A DNA stretch of 64,000 bases from Sporolactobacillus mangiferae (GCF_023336505.1 NZ_JAMAST010000010.1:1-64000), one strand, 5' to 3'; shown: positions 33,636 to 43,251, counted from the stretch's first letter. A program made the numbers and translations. The notes: generated by a model from the sequence alone, not told the origin.

Positions 33636-34449
33636 TGTGCTTTCCTCTCCAATTCCAGTGTACGGTCGGCTGATTTTCTGATTCATCCAGCTCACGCTGG
33701 AGCATTTCACGCAGCCGCTCCTCACTGATGTCGCGGAACATCTCGCCGTTTTTTGTAACCGTGATGCCTCCGGTTTCTTCTGAAACCACAACCGTTAATG
33801 AATCGGTGACTTCACTGACCCCCATCGCCGCGCGATGCCTTGTCCCAAGTTCTTTCGAGATAAAAGGACTTTCCGACAGTGGCAGGTAGCAGGCCGCAGC
33901 AACAACCTCATTGCCGCGAATGATGACCGCACCGTCGTGAAGCGGTGTATTGGGAATAAATATGTTAATCAGCAATTGCGAAGTCAGATTGCCGTTCAGC
34001 TGAATACCGGTTTCAATATAGTCGTTGAGCCCAGTCTTGCGTTCAATGGACATGAGCGCGCCGATCCGCCGCTTAGCCATGTACGAAGTCGCATTGACAA
34101 TGGCATCCGCTATCTGTTTGTGTTCTTCTTCAACCAGCGTGCCTTTTATAAACAGGCGCCCGCGCCCAAGCTGTTCGAGAACACGGCGCAGTTCCGGCTG
34201 AAAAATAACGATAATCGCGAACAGTCCATAAGTAATCGCATTGTTCAGGATCCATTCCAACGTACGAAGTTGAAACAGGCTGCTCAAAAACCAGACTGCG
34301 ATAATGACTAAAATACCTTTCGCAAGCTGAACTGCCTTTGTGCCTCGAATGATCATGATCACTTTGTAGATCACGTACGTGACAATCAAAATGTCTACGA
34401 TATCGGCCAAATAGTTTAAAATATTGAAATGAGTCCACAAAGACATGAC
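33628..34449 (-). CDS. cdaA: Diadenylate cyclase CdaA
   Basis: A 273-aa enzyme making cyclic di-AMP from ATP. It has three N-terminal membrane helices (about 8-80) and a DAC domain with D-G-A in LHDGAVIIRGN and R-H-R in GTRHRAAMG. The start at M-S-L-W-T is set by GGAGGATG; two upstream in-frame Met codons are less well placed. It is translationally coupled to cdaR. Cyclic di-AMP links wall synthesis, potassium balance and DNA integrity. Confidence 0.95.
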   Translation of the reverse strand, partial: VMSLWTHFNILNYLADIVDILIVTYVIYKVIMIIRGTKAVQLAKGILVIIAVWFLSSLFQLRTLEWILNNAITYGLFAIIVIFQPELRRVLEQLGRGRLFIKGTLVEEEHKQIADAIVNATSYMAKRRIGALMSIERKTGLNDYIETGIQLNGNLTSQLLINIFIPNTPLHDGAVIIRGNEVVAAACYLPLSESPFISKELGTRHRAAMGVSEVTDSLTVVVSEETGGITVTKNGEMFRDISEERLREMLQRELDESENQPTVHWNWRGKHNG

Positions 34450-34596
34450 TTTCATCCTCCGCATCAACTGTTGTTCTCACGGTGCCGACATACTTAGTGT
34501 TGCTGTATCTGCCCTGTCTAAACCTGTTTGATAAATATTTGTTTCCGCAATACTTTTATCTTTATGAATGGACGCTCCAAAAATGAACAAGCCGTC

Positions 34597-34980
34597 TTAA
34601 GTCTGATCGCCTGACATTTTTACCAGCGCGTAGCCGCTTTTCTCTTTCCATTGTCTTCTCGTGCCGATCATAACCAGTGACATCGGTACCGCGCAAAGCG
34701 CGACAGTTGTCAGCACCGGGTGCCTGCTGCCCCATCTGCGGATCGCATGCCGTTTATCCGGCGGCAGTTGATCAAGCACATTCTTCGTGAAGGAGGCAGG
34801 CAGATGGGGGTGTGTAAGGCGCCGCAGCAGTTCAGTCGCTGTTTTCAATTCATTGAAATGAACGCGGCATTCATCACATACAGCCAAATGCGCAAAAAGT
34901 GCCTCCTCTTCCTGCTTCGTCGCCTCCTGATCCAGAACTTTGTTCATTAACGACATATATTGCTCACTCTCGCAACTCAC
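34597..34980 (-). CDS. rsiW: Short RsiW-type anti-sigma factor
   Basis: A 127-aa protein directly after sigW (overlap 4 bp, GTG start). The zinc-binding anti-sigma domain shows H-x3-C-x2-C in HLAVCDECRVHF, then a basic segment and one membrane helix (about 93-112). Only about 15 residues follow the helix. B. subtilis RsiW is about 208 aa with a large outer domain that is cut to release SigW; here that domain is almost absent. Confidence 0.85.
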   Translation of the reverse strand: MSCESEQYMSLMNKVLDQEATKQEEEALFAHLAVCDECRVHFNELKTATELLRRLTHPHLPASFTKNVLDQLPPDKRHAIRRWGSRHPVLTTVALCAVPMSLVMIGTRRQWKEKSGYALVKMSGDQT

Positions 34981-35552
34981 ACCGTTTTACCTCCTTCAAT
35001 CATGTTTTTTCTCAGCATTTCCCGGCCGCGGTGAATACGCGTCTTAACCGTTCCGACCGGAATGTCCATAATTTCACTGATTTCCTTCAAGCTCAGATCC
35101 TCAATATATTTCAGAATGATCGCCAGACGATACTTCTCCGGCAGTTTCTTAATTTCCATCTGCACCATTTCTTCCGTTTCTTTGCGCACGATGCGATCAT
35201 CAGGCTTCTCGCCCTCATCAGGGAGAATAGTGTTCAGCGACAGGCCTTCAGTTCCCGGAACAACCGCATCAAGTGACACATTATTTTTTCTGCGACGCAG
35301 AAAATCGATCGACAGGTTGGTCGCGATGCGAAAAAGCCATGTAGAAAACTTTCGCTCGTGATCGTACTGATCAATATGTTTATAGGCGCGTATAAACGCT
35401 TCCTGTGACAAGTCCTCGGCTTCCTGAGTATTGCCGACCATGCGAAGGCATATGCCGAACACACTGTTTTTATATTGCTCCACTAGTTCAGCAAAAGCCT
35501 GCTGATCGCCCTTCCGCACTTTTTTGATCAGCCGCTTCTCTTTTAAGTCCAT
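34977..35552 (-). CDS. sigW: ECF sigma factor SigW
   Basis: A 191-aa ECF sigma factor. Region 2 has AEDLSQEAFIRAYKHIDQYD and FSTWLFRIATNLSIDFLRRR; region 4 has LKEISEIMDIPVGTVKTRIHRG. It responds to cell-envelope stress in relatives. It is followed by rsiW and cdaA and preceded by an autoregulatory SigW-type promoter. Confidence 0.95.
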   Translation of the reverse strand: MDLKEKRLIKKVRKGDQQAFAELVEQYKNSVFGICLRMVGNTQEAEDLSQEAFIRAYKHIDQYDHERKFSTWLFRIATNLSIDFLRRRKNNVSLDAVVPGTEGLSLNTILPDEGEKPDDRIVRKETEEMVQMEIKKLPEKYRLAIILKYIEDLSLKEISEIMDIPVGTVKTRIHRGREMLRKNMIEGGKTV

Positions 35553-35580
35553 ATTAACCTCTCTTTAACGCATTTTTTAA

Positions 35581-35607
35581 TACGTACTTCATTCATTTCA
35601 AGTTTCA
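35581..35607 (-). promoter_or_regulatory. Autoregulatory SigW promoter
   Basis: Minus strand TGAAAC (35607-35602), a 17-bp spacer, then CGTA (35584-35581), fits the SigW consensus TGAAAC-N16/17-CGTA. It lies 30 bp upstream of sigW. Confidence 0.85.
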
Positions 35608-35823
35608 TCTATGCGGTGCGGCTTCTTATTTGTCACTTCTCTTATTGTTTACTGTCATTCAGAAAACAGCCCCACTTATTGCTTTGTTTATGTGCTGTTA
35701 TTCGTCCAGATCACCTGATGTACGTCGGTCTTTCAATCAAATCAATCCGTCCGTTTGAATTTTTCCTTGCAGGGGTAATTTTATAATTAAGCAACACACG
35801 ATTACAATCCTGGAGGTGGTCAT

Positions 35824-35985
35824 ATGGAAAAGCAACAACTGATTGAAAAAATTGAAGCACTGCGAAGCATCATGATACGCACTGCCGCCCATCAATCGCT
35901 TTCCTCTGCGGAGATTCAGCACTTAAGCAGCCACCTTGACCAATTATTGAATCAATATGAGCGGCTTGTCCGCTCCCATGCATAG
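35824..35985 (+). CDS. Spo0E-like aspartyl-phosphate phosphatase
   Basis: A 53-aa protein (MEKQQLIEKIEALR...). It contains the family signature in HLSSHLDQLLNQYERL (S-x3-D-x3-x-x-Y), at about residues 34-47. Members dephosphorylate Spo0A~P and delay sporulation. CTGGAGGTGG precedes the ATG, and a TATAAT box lies at 35782. It is divergent from sigW. The small size is normal. Confidence 0.82.
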   Translation: MEKQQLIEKIEALRSIMIRTAAHQSLSSAEIQHLSSHLDQLLNQYERLVRSHA

Positions 35986-36060
35986 GTTGTTATGATGTAT
36001 ATCGACAATATGCAAAACACATTAAAATTATAGCATATTTAGTCCATGCTTTTATGATTC

Positions 36061-36150
36061 AAAGCTTGGTGGTCCGGGTTTCTCCGGACACTGGTGGGAT
36101 AATCATGCAGCGACCTGAAAGCTTGTTCTTGACAGGAGCAAGCTTTTTCT
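36061..36150 (+). terminator. Structured leader ending in a strong terminator
   Basis: The terminator stem AAAGCTTGTTCT (36118-36129) pairs with AGGAGCAAGCTTT (36134-36146), followed by TTTCT. Upstream lie a perfect hairpin GTCCGG-GTTTCT-CCGGAC (36072-36089) and a second copy of AAAGCTTG (36061-36068) that could compete for CAAGCTTT. It may simply end the spo0E-like transcript, or it may be a switch. No known riboswitch class was recognised. Confidence 0.6.
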
Positions 36151-36159
36151 AAATAATTA

Positions 36160-36180
36160 AAGTAAACCATCAGTTTACTT
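36160..36180. promoter_or_regulatory. Operator palindrome before the TetR gene
   Basis: AAGTAAAC-CATCA-GTTTACTT is a perfect 8-bp inverted repeat with a 5-bp centre. It ends 23 bp before the TetR start and is the expected binding site of the downstream regulator. Confidence 0.75.
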
Positions 36181-36203
36181 TTTTGGCGAAACGAGGAATT
36201 AAT

Positions 36204-36854
36204 TTGGCTTCAAAAAGAGCACAAGGCAAAGAAATAAAAAGGAACAAAGTCATTGATGCCGCGGAACATCTGTTTTTTTCCAAAGGCTTTGCGCAGACGA
36301 CGATGGATGATCTGTGCGCACAGGCACACCTCAGCAAGCGTACACTCTACGTCTATTTCAACAGTAAAGATCAGCTCTACTTTGAAATCATGATCCGCGG
36401 ATACAAACAGCTGATCACCATGCTGGAGGAAAATCAGCAGTCCCTGCCGGTCATTGACCGATTGAAGCAAATGGCGTATACCGTCTATCAGTTCAGCGTC
36501 CTGTATCCTGATTACTTCACGGCTATATTTTCTTATGAGAACAGAGCCGCCGACTTCGAAAAGGGGGTTCCCGATGCATCAAAAGAGGAATGTTACCGAC
36601 TCGGTGAACAGGTCTTTCAGAAACTGACTGATCTGATCGAGGAAGGGCAGAACAGCGGCATTTTCCGGCGTAAACCGGATGCCGTGCAAACCGCGGTGAT
36701 CTTGTGGTCCTGCCTGCATGGCATTCTGAATACCGCCAAAGTGAAAAAGAACTATCTGGCAAGCTTTCATTCCATTCCGTCTGATTCGCTGATCAGGCAA
36801 GCCTTTGAAGTAATCATTCGTTCGATCTGCATCGATTCCGGAGGTGACTGTTAA
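36204..36854 (+). CDS. TetR/AcrR-family regulator
   Basis: A 216-aa repressor. The N-terminal HTH runs IDAAEHLFFSKGFAQTTMDDL with LSKRTLYVYFNSKDQLYFEI; the rest is a helical ligand domain. A TTG start at 36204 is chosen for ACGAGGAA upstream; a TTG at 36183 abuts the operator and has no ribosome site. It ends directly before the Acg-like gene and so forms an operon with it. The ligand is unknown. Confidence 0.85.
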   Translation: MASKRAQGKEIKRNKVIDAAEHLFFSKGFAQTTMDDLCAQAHLSKRTLYVYFNSKDQLYFEIMIRGYKQLITMLEENQQSLPVIDRLKQMAYTVYQFSVLYPDYFTAIFSYENRAADFEKGVPDASKEECYRLGEQVFQKLTDLIEEGQNSGIFRRKPDAVQTAVILWSCLHGILNTAKVKKNYLASFHSIPSDSLIRQAFEVIIRSICIDSGGDC

Positions 36855-38048
36855 ATGAAACGAAAAGGGATGAGAAAGTTGATGATAATCACCATTTCCA
36901 GTCTACTCGCAGTCCTGTTCCTTGGATCACTCGCACTTTTCCTGGCCGGTGGCCTGCTGCAGCCGCGGCACTACATGCAGCCATGGGACCCGAATTATGC
37001 GAAGCGTTTCAGTGATCCACGCATTCGTCTTACCGCGTATGGATTGCTTGCAGCGAATGGCCATAATATGCAACCGTGGACGATCCGGCTGGACCGAAGC
37101 AATCCGATGGTCTTTTATCTGTATGCTGACCCTGCTCGCATGTCACCGATGGCCGATCCTGACGCGCGCCAGATGATGATCACGCAAGGTACCTTTCTGG
37201 AATACGTGCGCGTTGCCGGGCAAACAATCGGCCACCCGGTAACCATTGATCTGTTTCCGGAAGGGACTTATGATGAACCGCATTTAAAGCAGAGCATGGC
37301 TGAAAAACCAGTCGCAAAAATTATTATGAGCAACGCGAACCCGCAGAAAAACCACCTGTTTGACGCGATTTATATTCCGGATACGAACAGAACAGCCTAT
37401 CAATCAAAGCCGTTAACCCATGTCCAGGTAGCGGCTTTCGAGCGCTTAAAAACGTCCGAGGTCACAACGACCGTCTTCACTGATCAGACAAATGCAGACA
37501 CACTTGGAAAAATCGCGCACGACAGCGCAACGATTGAAGCTCATACCGCACGTGTCATGGACGAGGCGGCCGCCATTTTTCGCGCGAACGAATACCAGAA
37601 AAACCAGACCCGCTACGGGTTCTCATTCGAAGGACAGGGAACATCCGGATTCAGGCTCTATTTCATGCAGGGGCTGATCACACTTTTCCCTTTTCTGAAC
37701 AACAGCAAGGCTTCCGCTGATCTGATGATCCAATCAACGCGCGCGGCACTCGACCATACCCCCGCCTATGCCATGATTTCATCCAGAAAGAACGACCGCC
37801 TGAGCCAGGTGAAAAGCGGCATGATTTACAGCCGTCTGAACCTGACCGCCTCAAGTCTCGGTCTCGCCGTGCAGCCGGTCAGTCAGGCACTGGAAGAATA
37901 TCCTGAAATGCGCGCGCAGTACACACTGATTCATCGAAAATACGCGGCACAAGGGCAGACGATCCAGATGCTCGTCCGTGTCGGTACCCCGACCGAACAG
38001 GTACCGCAAAGTATGCGGCGGGATGTGATGGATTTAATTCGTCATTAA
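36855..38048 (+). CDS. Acg-family nitroreductase-like FMN protein, membrane anchored
   Basis: A 397-aa protein with an N-terminal membrane segment (about 8-32) followed by a double nitroreductase-like region. NGHNMQPWTIRL, LYADPARMSPMADPDAR and the C-terminal RLNLTASSLGLAVQPVSQ match the Acg-type FMN-binding family. GGAGGTGA precedes the ATG, one base after the TetR stop. Members bind FMN, and some are thought to sequester it; enzymatic activity is not shown by sequence. Confidence 0.72.
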   Translation: MKRKGMRKLMIITISSLLAVLFLGSLALFLAGGLLQPRHYMQPWDPNYAKRFSDPRIRLTAYGLLAANGHNMQPWTIRLDRSNPMVFYLYADPARMSPMADPDARQMMITQGTFLEYVRVAGQTIGHPVTIDLFPEGTYDEPHLKQSMAEKPVAKIIMSNANPQKNHLFDAIYIPDTNRTAYQSKPLTHVQVAAFERLKTSEVTTTVFTDQTNADTLGKIAHDSATIEAHTARVMDEAAAIFRANEYQKNQTRYGFSFEGQGTSGFRLYFMQGLITLFPFLNNSKASADLMIQSTRAALDHTPAYAMISSRKNDRLSQVKSGMIYSRLNLTASSLGLAVQPVSQALEEYPEMRAQYTLIHRKYAAQGQTIQMLVRVGTPTEQVPQSMRRDVMDLIRH

Positions 38049-38175
38049 TAAGAAAGAGGGGGGAAAAGTCATGAACAGAGAAAAAATGGTAACGGTGAAT
38101 CATAAATTCGTAACGTAACAAAATATGTATTACTATTTCTTAACAACAGTAAAGATATCAACCATTTTCAACATG

Positions 38176-38219
38176 AAACCCGTGAAACCTCTGCTTTTCA
38201 ACAGAAATTTCACGGGTTT
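38176..38219. terminator. Bidirectional terminator
   Basis: AAACCCGTGAAA (38176-38187) is perfectly inverted by TTTCACGGGTTT (38208-38219). It stands between the Acg-like gene and the convergent ABC ATPase gene. No gene is seen in 38049-38333. Confidence 0.8.
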
Positions 38220-38333
38220 GTATCAATGGAACAGATCACTCTCAAAGCATAATGAATGCAGGATTTGTCGCCCAGTCATCATATTTTTTCCTAAGCGGTT
38301 TATCAATCATTTAATAACGATTTAATCTGTTCC

Positions 38334-39125
38334 CTACACGACATTAAGGCCTTTCAAGGTTTCACTTCGAATCAATTCAACGGCCTGTGCCTTATAATCA
38401 AGAAATTGTTCAGACGTTTTCACATGGTAATCTCTTGGGCGTGGAAATTCGATTGGAATAATCTCTTTAATTTTACCTGGTCGTGACTCCATAATCACAA
38501 CACGGTCGGCCATAAAAATGGCTTCATCAATATCGTGAGTCACCAATATAACGGTTTTTTGTGATTTTTGCCAAACGTTCAGCAACAGTTCCTGCATCAG
38601 ACTGCGTGTTTGCATATCGAGTGCGCCGAATGGTTCATCCAGTAAAATCACTTCAGGATCATTTGCCAGCGCACGCGCAATCGCTACGCGTTGCTTCATT
38701 CCGCCGGACAATGCCTTAGGGTAAGCATACTCAAATCCTTTTAATCCAACTGTTTCAATGTACTCTTTGGCAATCTTTTCTCGTTTTGCTGCGGCTATTC
38801 CTTTTTCACGCAAGCCAAATTCAATGTTTTTCTGAACCGTTAGCCATGGAAAAAGCGTGTAAGACTGGAAAACCATCCCGCGGTCCGCACCTGGCTCTGC
38901 AATTTCGCTTCCATTAATTAAAACGGTTCCTTCAGAAGGCGTTTCGAGTCCGCCGATAATGCGCAGCAAAGTCGATTTCCCGCATCCTGAAGCGCCAAGA
39001 ATCGAAATAAATTCTTTATCCTTCACTTCAAGATTAATATTGTTCAATGCTTGAATTGTGCGCCCTTTCTGCTTAAAAGTCTTCGACAGGTTTGAGATCA
39101 CGAGTTTTTGAACGGGTTTGCTCAT
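38334..39125 (-). CDS. NitT/TauT-type ABC transporter ATPase
   Basis: A 263-aa ATPase with Walker [13 protein letters not shown], signature [16 protein letters not shown], Walker [13 protein letters not shown] and the H-loop LVTHDIDEA. It is close to SsuB/TauB/NrtD. It is the last gene of the hut cluster; its partners are the adjacent permease and the lipoprotein at 43331. The substrate is probably histidine-related or an imidazole compound, inferred from context only. Confidence 0.85.
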   Translation of the reverse strand: MSKPVQKLVISNLSKTFKQKGRTIQALNNINLEVKDKEFISILGASGCGKSTLLRIIGGLETPSEGTVLINGSEIAEPGADRGMVFQSYTLFPWLTVQKNIEFGLREKGIAAAKREKIAKEYIETVGLKGFEYAYPKALSGGMKQRVAIARALANDPEVILLDEPFGALDMQTRSLMQELLLNVWQKSQKTVILVTHDIDEAIFMADRVVIMESRPGKIKEIIPIEFPRPRDYHVKTSEQFLDYKAQAVELIRSETLKGLNVV

Positions 39126-39140
39126 GTGCGCTCAGCCTCC

Positions 39141-39953
39141 TTAGCTCCATGGGAATAGTCGTTTTGATAGAGATTTGAATAGATAATCAAAAATAAGTCC
39201 GATCAACCCGATAATCAGGATACCGACAAAAATATTTGATGTTTTCAGCATGCGCTGCGATTGAATGATCATGTATCCGATCCCTGACGATGCGCCAACG
39301 AGTTCAGCAACAATAATATAGGTCCAGGCCCAGCCAAGCACCATACGTAAATCATCCATAATACTGGGCATGCTTGCCGGCAAAATCACACGCCATAAGA
39401 CCGCTGCCCGGGATGTACCCAGCGTGTAGGATACATCAATGAGATCTGTCTGAACGCTTTTTGTAGCCGCCGCAACCATTAGAATTAACTGCGGGAAGCT
39501 GCCCATAAAAATAACGGCTATTTTTTGCGATTCGCTGACCCCGATCCACAAAATAAAAAGAGGGATAAAGGCGGATGCCGGCAAATAACGAACAAACGAC
39601 ATGAGTGGTTCCAGAAATCCTTCAATCGGTTTATAAGTTCCGAGCATGATGCCCAGCGGAACGGCAATTATGGCTGCCAATGAAAATCCGATAATCACTC
39701 GAACAATAGTTACCCATATATCATGAGTAAAATTCAGTTGTGTGAATAAATCAACGGCAGCTCCATAAGTATCCGTTGGTGTAGGAAGAAATATAGGATC
39801 GACCATCCCCCCGTATGTCAGAATACTCCATATTGCCAGGACTACGACAAATCCGGTCACTCCTAATGTCAGGTACAAACTGTTTCTGATACTTGTCATC
39901 GGCGTGAACAGCCTTTTCAGTGATTTGCTCTGTTTATTTTCTTTTTCACTCAT
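39141..39953 (-). CDS. NitT/TauT-type ABC transporter permease
   Basis: A 270-aa permease with six membrane segments and the EAA-like loop DVSYTLGTSRAAVLWRVILP. The start at M-S-E-K-E is set by AAGGAGG; a GTG two codons upstream is too close to it. It is similar to SsuC/TauC. It lies between hutI and the ATPase. Confidence 0.85.
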   Translation of the reverse strand: MSEKENKQSKSLKRLFTPMTSIRNSLYLTLGVTGFVVVLAIWSILTYGGMVDPIFLPTPTDTYGAAVDLFTQLNFTHDIWVTIVRVIIGFSLAAIIAVPLGIMLGTYKPIEGFLEPLMSFVRYLPASAFIPLFILWIGVSESQKIAVIFMGSFPQLILMVAAATKSVQTDLIDVSYTLGTSRAAVLWRVILPASMPSIMDDLRMVLGWAWTYIIVAELVGASSGIGYMIIQSQRMLKTSNIFVGILIIGLIGLIFDYLFKSLSKRLFPWS

Positions 39954-39983
39954 TTTCACAGCCTCCTTTCAATCGTCGTTCTG

Positions 39984-41225
39984 TCAAAACACATCTTGCC
40001 CATTCTTAATTACTGAGTGGACACAATTCATGGCTGTATGGTAAATAAGATATTTGTAACTTGGATAGTTGAGCAGAACAAGGTCGGCTCTTTTTCCAGC
40101 TTCAATGCTGCCTATAGTATCAGAACGATTCAGGGCTGCTGCCCCATTAAGCGTGAAGGCGGTCAGCGCTTCTTCGCTGCTCATCCTCATATGAATTCCC
40201 GCGAGTGCAAAAATAAGCGGTACGGAATAAGTAAAACAGCTGCCGGGATTAAAATCACTGCCCAATGCAACCGCACAACCCGTGTCGATCATCTTACGTG
40301 CATTGGCAAACGGCTTGTTCAAACAAAAAGCGGTTGCCGGAAGCAAAGTCGTGACAATTCCTTTTTCAGCAAGCGCGTGGATACCCCGTTCAGAGGCTTC
40401 CAACAGATGATCGGCAGAAACCGCACCAACGTCAGCTGCTAGTTCTGCCCCACCCATCGATTCGATTTCATCCGCGTGAATCTTCAGCAATAATCCCTGT
40501 TTTTTCGCTTCATTCAACAATTGACGCGACTCCTTAATGGAGAAAACACCCTCTTCACAGAAAACATCACAGAAATCCGCCAAATGTTCCTGGGCAACTT
40601 TCGGAATAACATCTTCAATCATGAATTGAAGGTATGCCTGGTGGTCAGATTTAAATTCACGAGGAATCGCATGAGCCCCTAAATAAGTGGACACAACATC
40701 AACTGGATGGTCAGCATTTAACTTTTTCATTACCTCAAGCATGCGCAGCTCGGTTTCCATATCCAGACCATATCCGCTTTTGCCTTCGACCGTGGTGATG
40801 CCTAAATGAGCCATGCCGTCCAGCCTCAGGAGACCGCTTTTATAAAGTGATTCAAACGAGTCCGCTCGCGTTGCCTGAACCGTATTTTCAATTCCGCCAC
40901 CAGCCTTCATGATTTCCATATAAGACTTGCCAGACAAACGCATCAAGAACTCATCAGGCCTGAAGCCACCAAAGAGGAAATGCGTATGGGAATCAATAAA
41001 CCCGGGAACAACACTTTTTCCCGAAGCATCGATGATTTCATATTGATCGAAATCATATTGCTTTAAAATGGTATCGCTTGTGTCGACGGCCGCAATCACG
41101 CCCTCTTCAATGACAATTGCACCGTCATCAATAATCTTAATCTGAGACATTTCCTTTCCCGCTCGCGCTTTTGTTCCCATCGGTGTGGCAATTTCTGCCG
41201 CGTGAAAAATGATTCGTTTATTCAT
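39984..41225 (-). CDS. hutI: Imidazolonepropionase
   Basis: A 413-aa amidohydrolase converting imidazolonepropionate to formiminoglutamate. Metal ligands are visible in FIDSHTHFLFGG, then LKIHADEI and the Asp in ALGSDFNPGSC, with the Y-G-L-D motif GKSGYGLDMETEL. The start M-N-K-R-I overlaps the hutU stop by 8 bp; a longer frame to 41270 lies inside hutU. Confidence 0.95.
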   Translation of the reverse strand: MNKRIIFHAAEIATPMGTKARAGKEMSQIKIIDDGAIVIEEGVIAAVDTSDTILKQYDFDQYEIIDASGKSVVPGFIDSHTHFLFGGFRPDEFLMRLSGKSYMEIMKAGGGIENTVQATRADSFESLYKSGLLRLDGMAHLGITTVEGKSGYGLDMETELRMLEVMKKLNADHPVDVVSTYLGAHAIPREFKSDHQAYLQFMIEDVIPKVAQEHLADFCDVFCEEGVFSIKESRQLLNEAKKQGLLLKIHADEIESMGGAELAADVGAVSADHLLEASERGIHALAEKGIVTTLLPATAFCLNKPFANARKMIDTGCAVALGSDFNPGSCFTYSVPLIFALAGIHMRMSSEEALTAFTLNGAAALNRSDTIGSIEAGKRADLVLLNYPSYKYLIYHTAMNCVHSVIKNGQDVF

Positions 41226-43251
41226 TGCGGCCGCCTTCAGATCCGCACAACTTATTGAGCAGTTCTTCATCTACAAGATGAGGGATCGTCAAATAATTCT
41301 CCCCCTTGTGTTTCTGATTAAAGGCGACGGCCGTCTCCATTGAGTGCTCATTTCTCGCCCAATTTCTCCGCGCGACACCGCCCATCACATCCCAGAGAAT
41401 CGCCTGCTTAATGATCGTATCCACACGCGCACTGCCGTCGAGAACTAATCCGAATCCGCCATTTATTGATTTACCAATGCCGACACCGCCGCCATTGTGA
41501 AGTGCAACAAGACTCATGCCGCGTGCCGCATTCCCCGCGAAACATTGGACGGCCATATCCGCCATCACATTGCTCCCGTCCTTGATATTTGCCGTTTCTC
41601 GAAATGGGGAATCCGTACCGCTTACATCATGATGATCACGGCCGATCATCACTGGCCCAATCTCATGATTTCTGACCATCTCGTTAAATTTCAATGCGAT
41701 GGCAATTCGTCCCTCTGCATCTTGGTAGAGAATTCTCGCTTTAGTGCCGACAACGAGTTGATTTTTCTCCGCATCACGAATCCAGTTGTAATTATCGCGA
41801 TCCTGATAGCGTCTGTTCGGATCGATACAGGCCATTGCCGCCTTATCAGTCTTTCGAAGATCTTCTTCTTTTCCGCTCAGACACACCCAGCGAAACGGTC
41901 CGTAACCATAATCAAACAGCTGCGGCCCCATAATATCCTCTACGTATGAAGGGAGTGTAAAACCATCTTTATCGTCATGACCATTCTTCGATATTTCGGT
42001 TACCCCTGCGTCATAAACGGCTTTCAAAAAAGAATTCCCGTAATCAAAGAAATAGGTTCCCTTATCAACAAGTGCCCTTATACAGGCGTAATGGTGTTTC
42101 AACGACTGATCAACGCGTTGTTTGAATTCTGTTCGATTCTCGCTGAGCATTCGGGTCCGTTCTTCAAAAGTGAGCCCCTGCGGACAATAACCGCCTTCAT
42201 AAACGGCATGACAGGAAGTTTGATCAGAGAGTAAATCAACCTTAATGCCATGTGTCACTGCATAATCAAGCAAGTCCACTATATTTCCATGATACGCAAT
42301 CGAAATAGCCGTTTTATCGTTCAGATGCTTCTGAGCAATGGAAAAGATCTTATCAAGATCATCCGAGGATGTATTAACCCATCCCTGACGGAGCCGTGTG
42401 TCGATCCGCGATTGATCAACCTCAGCAATAATTCCGACCCCATTGGCGATCTCTACCGCTTTAGGCTGAGCACCGCTCATGCCGCCAAGTCCCGAACTGA
42501 CAAATAAATGTCCGGAAAGATCCGCTTCGTTTGAGATGCCCAGTTTTTCACGTCCTGCATTGAGCAGCGTATTGTACGTTCCGTGAACAATACCTTGCGG
42601 ACCAATATACATCCATCCGCCTGCTGTCATCTGGCCGTAATTGGCGACCCCCATCTGCTCGGCAATCTCCCAGTCTTTTAAGTTGTCAAATTCACCGACC
42701 ATCAGCGCATTGGTCAGGATCACGCGCGGTGCTTCCGGTTTGGTTTTAAAAACACCAAGCGGATGACCGGACTCCAGCACAAGCGTTTGATCTGCTTCAA
42801 GATTCTCCAGATATTTCTTAATCAAACGATACTGCATCCAATTCTGGCAAACGCTGCCGGTCTCTCCATAGGTCACCAGTTCATACGGATACAGCGCTAC
42901 GTCAAAATCAAGGTTATTGTCAATCATAACTTGGAACGCTTTGCCTTCCGTGCATTTTCCTTGATAAGCATCAATCGGCTTGCCATAGATACGGCCTGCC
43001 GGTCTGAATCGATAGCCGTAAATACGGCCTCGCGTCTTTAACTCATTGAGAAATTCCGGAATTAATTGCTCATGATACTTTTCCGGGATATAGCGCAGCG
43101 CATTCTTCAGCGCAACGCGCGTCTGCTCGGGACTCAGCGTATAGCCTCTGTCCGGTGCGCGCCGAATTCCGGCAATAAATTCGGGACAATCAGGCAGCGG
43201 CTGCCCTTCTTCTAAAATTGATAAAGCATCGTGCTGTGGTCGAACAGGCAT
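41218..43251 (-). CDS. hutU: Urocanate hydratase (long type)
   Basis: A 677-aa NAD-containing urocanase that converts urocanate to imidazolonepropionate. It has QMTAGGWMYIGPQGIVHGTY, LSDQTSCHAVYEGGY and GRDHHDVSGTDSPF. It is longer than the 550-aa proteobacterial and Bacillus form; long forms occur in other Firmicutes and Bacteroidetes. It follows the solute-binding lipoprotein gene. Confidence 0.95.
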   Translation of the reverse strand: MPVRPQHDALSILEEGQPLPDCPEFIAGIRRAPDRGYTLSPEQTRVALKNALRYIPEKYHEQLIPEFLNELKTRGRIYGYRFRPAGRIYGKPIDAYQGKCTEGKAFQVMIDNNLDFDVALYPYELVTYGETGSVCQNWMQYRLIKKYLENLEADQTLVLESGHPLGVFKTKPEAPRVILTNALMVGEFDNLKDWEIAEQMGVANYGQMTAGGWMYIGPQGIVHGTYNTLLNAGREKLGISNEADLSGHLFVSSGLGGMSGAQPKAVEIANGVGIIAEVDQSRIDTRLRQGWVNTSSDDLDKIFSIAQKHLNDKTAISIAYHGNIVDLLDYAVTHGIKVDLLSDQTSCHAVYEGGYCPQGLTFEERTRMLSENRTEFKQRVDQSLKHHYACIRALVDKGTYFFDYGNSFLKAVYDAGVTEISKNGHDDKDGFTLPSYVEDIMGPQLFDYGYGPFRWVCLSGKEEDLRKTDKAAMACIDPNRRYQDRDNYNWIRDAEKNQLVVGTKARILYQDAEGRIAIALKFNEMVRNHEIGPVMIGRDHHDVSGTDSPFRETANIKDGSNVMADMAVQCFAGNAARGMSLVALHNGGGVGIGKSINGGFGLVLDGSARVDTIIKQAILWDVMGGVARRNWARNEHSMETAVAFNQKHKGENYLTIPHLVDEELLNKLCGSEGGRNE

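Noticed and set aside
33636-33791. N-terminal extension of cdaR
   Set aside because: It overlaps cdaA, lacks a ribosome site and puts residues before the membrane anchor.
36061-36150. Known riboswitch (purine, TPP, SAM, guanidine, preQ1)
   Set aside because: None of the conserved cores of these classes could be recognised.
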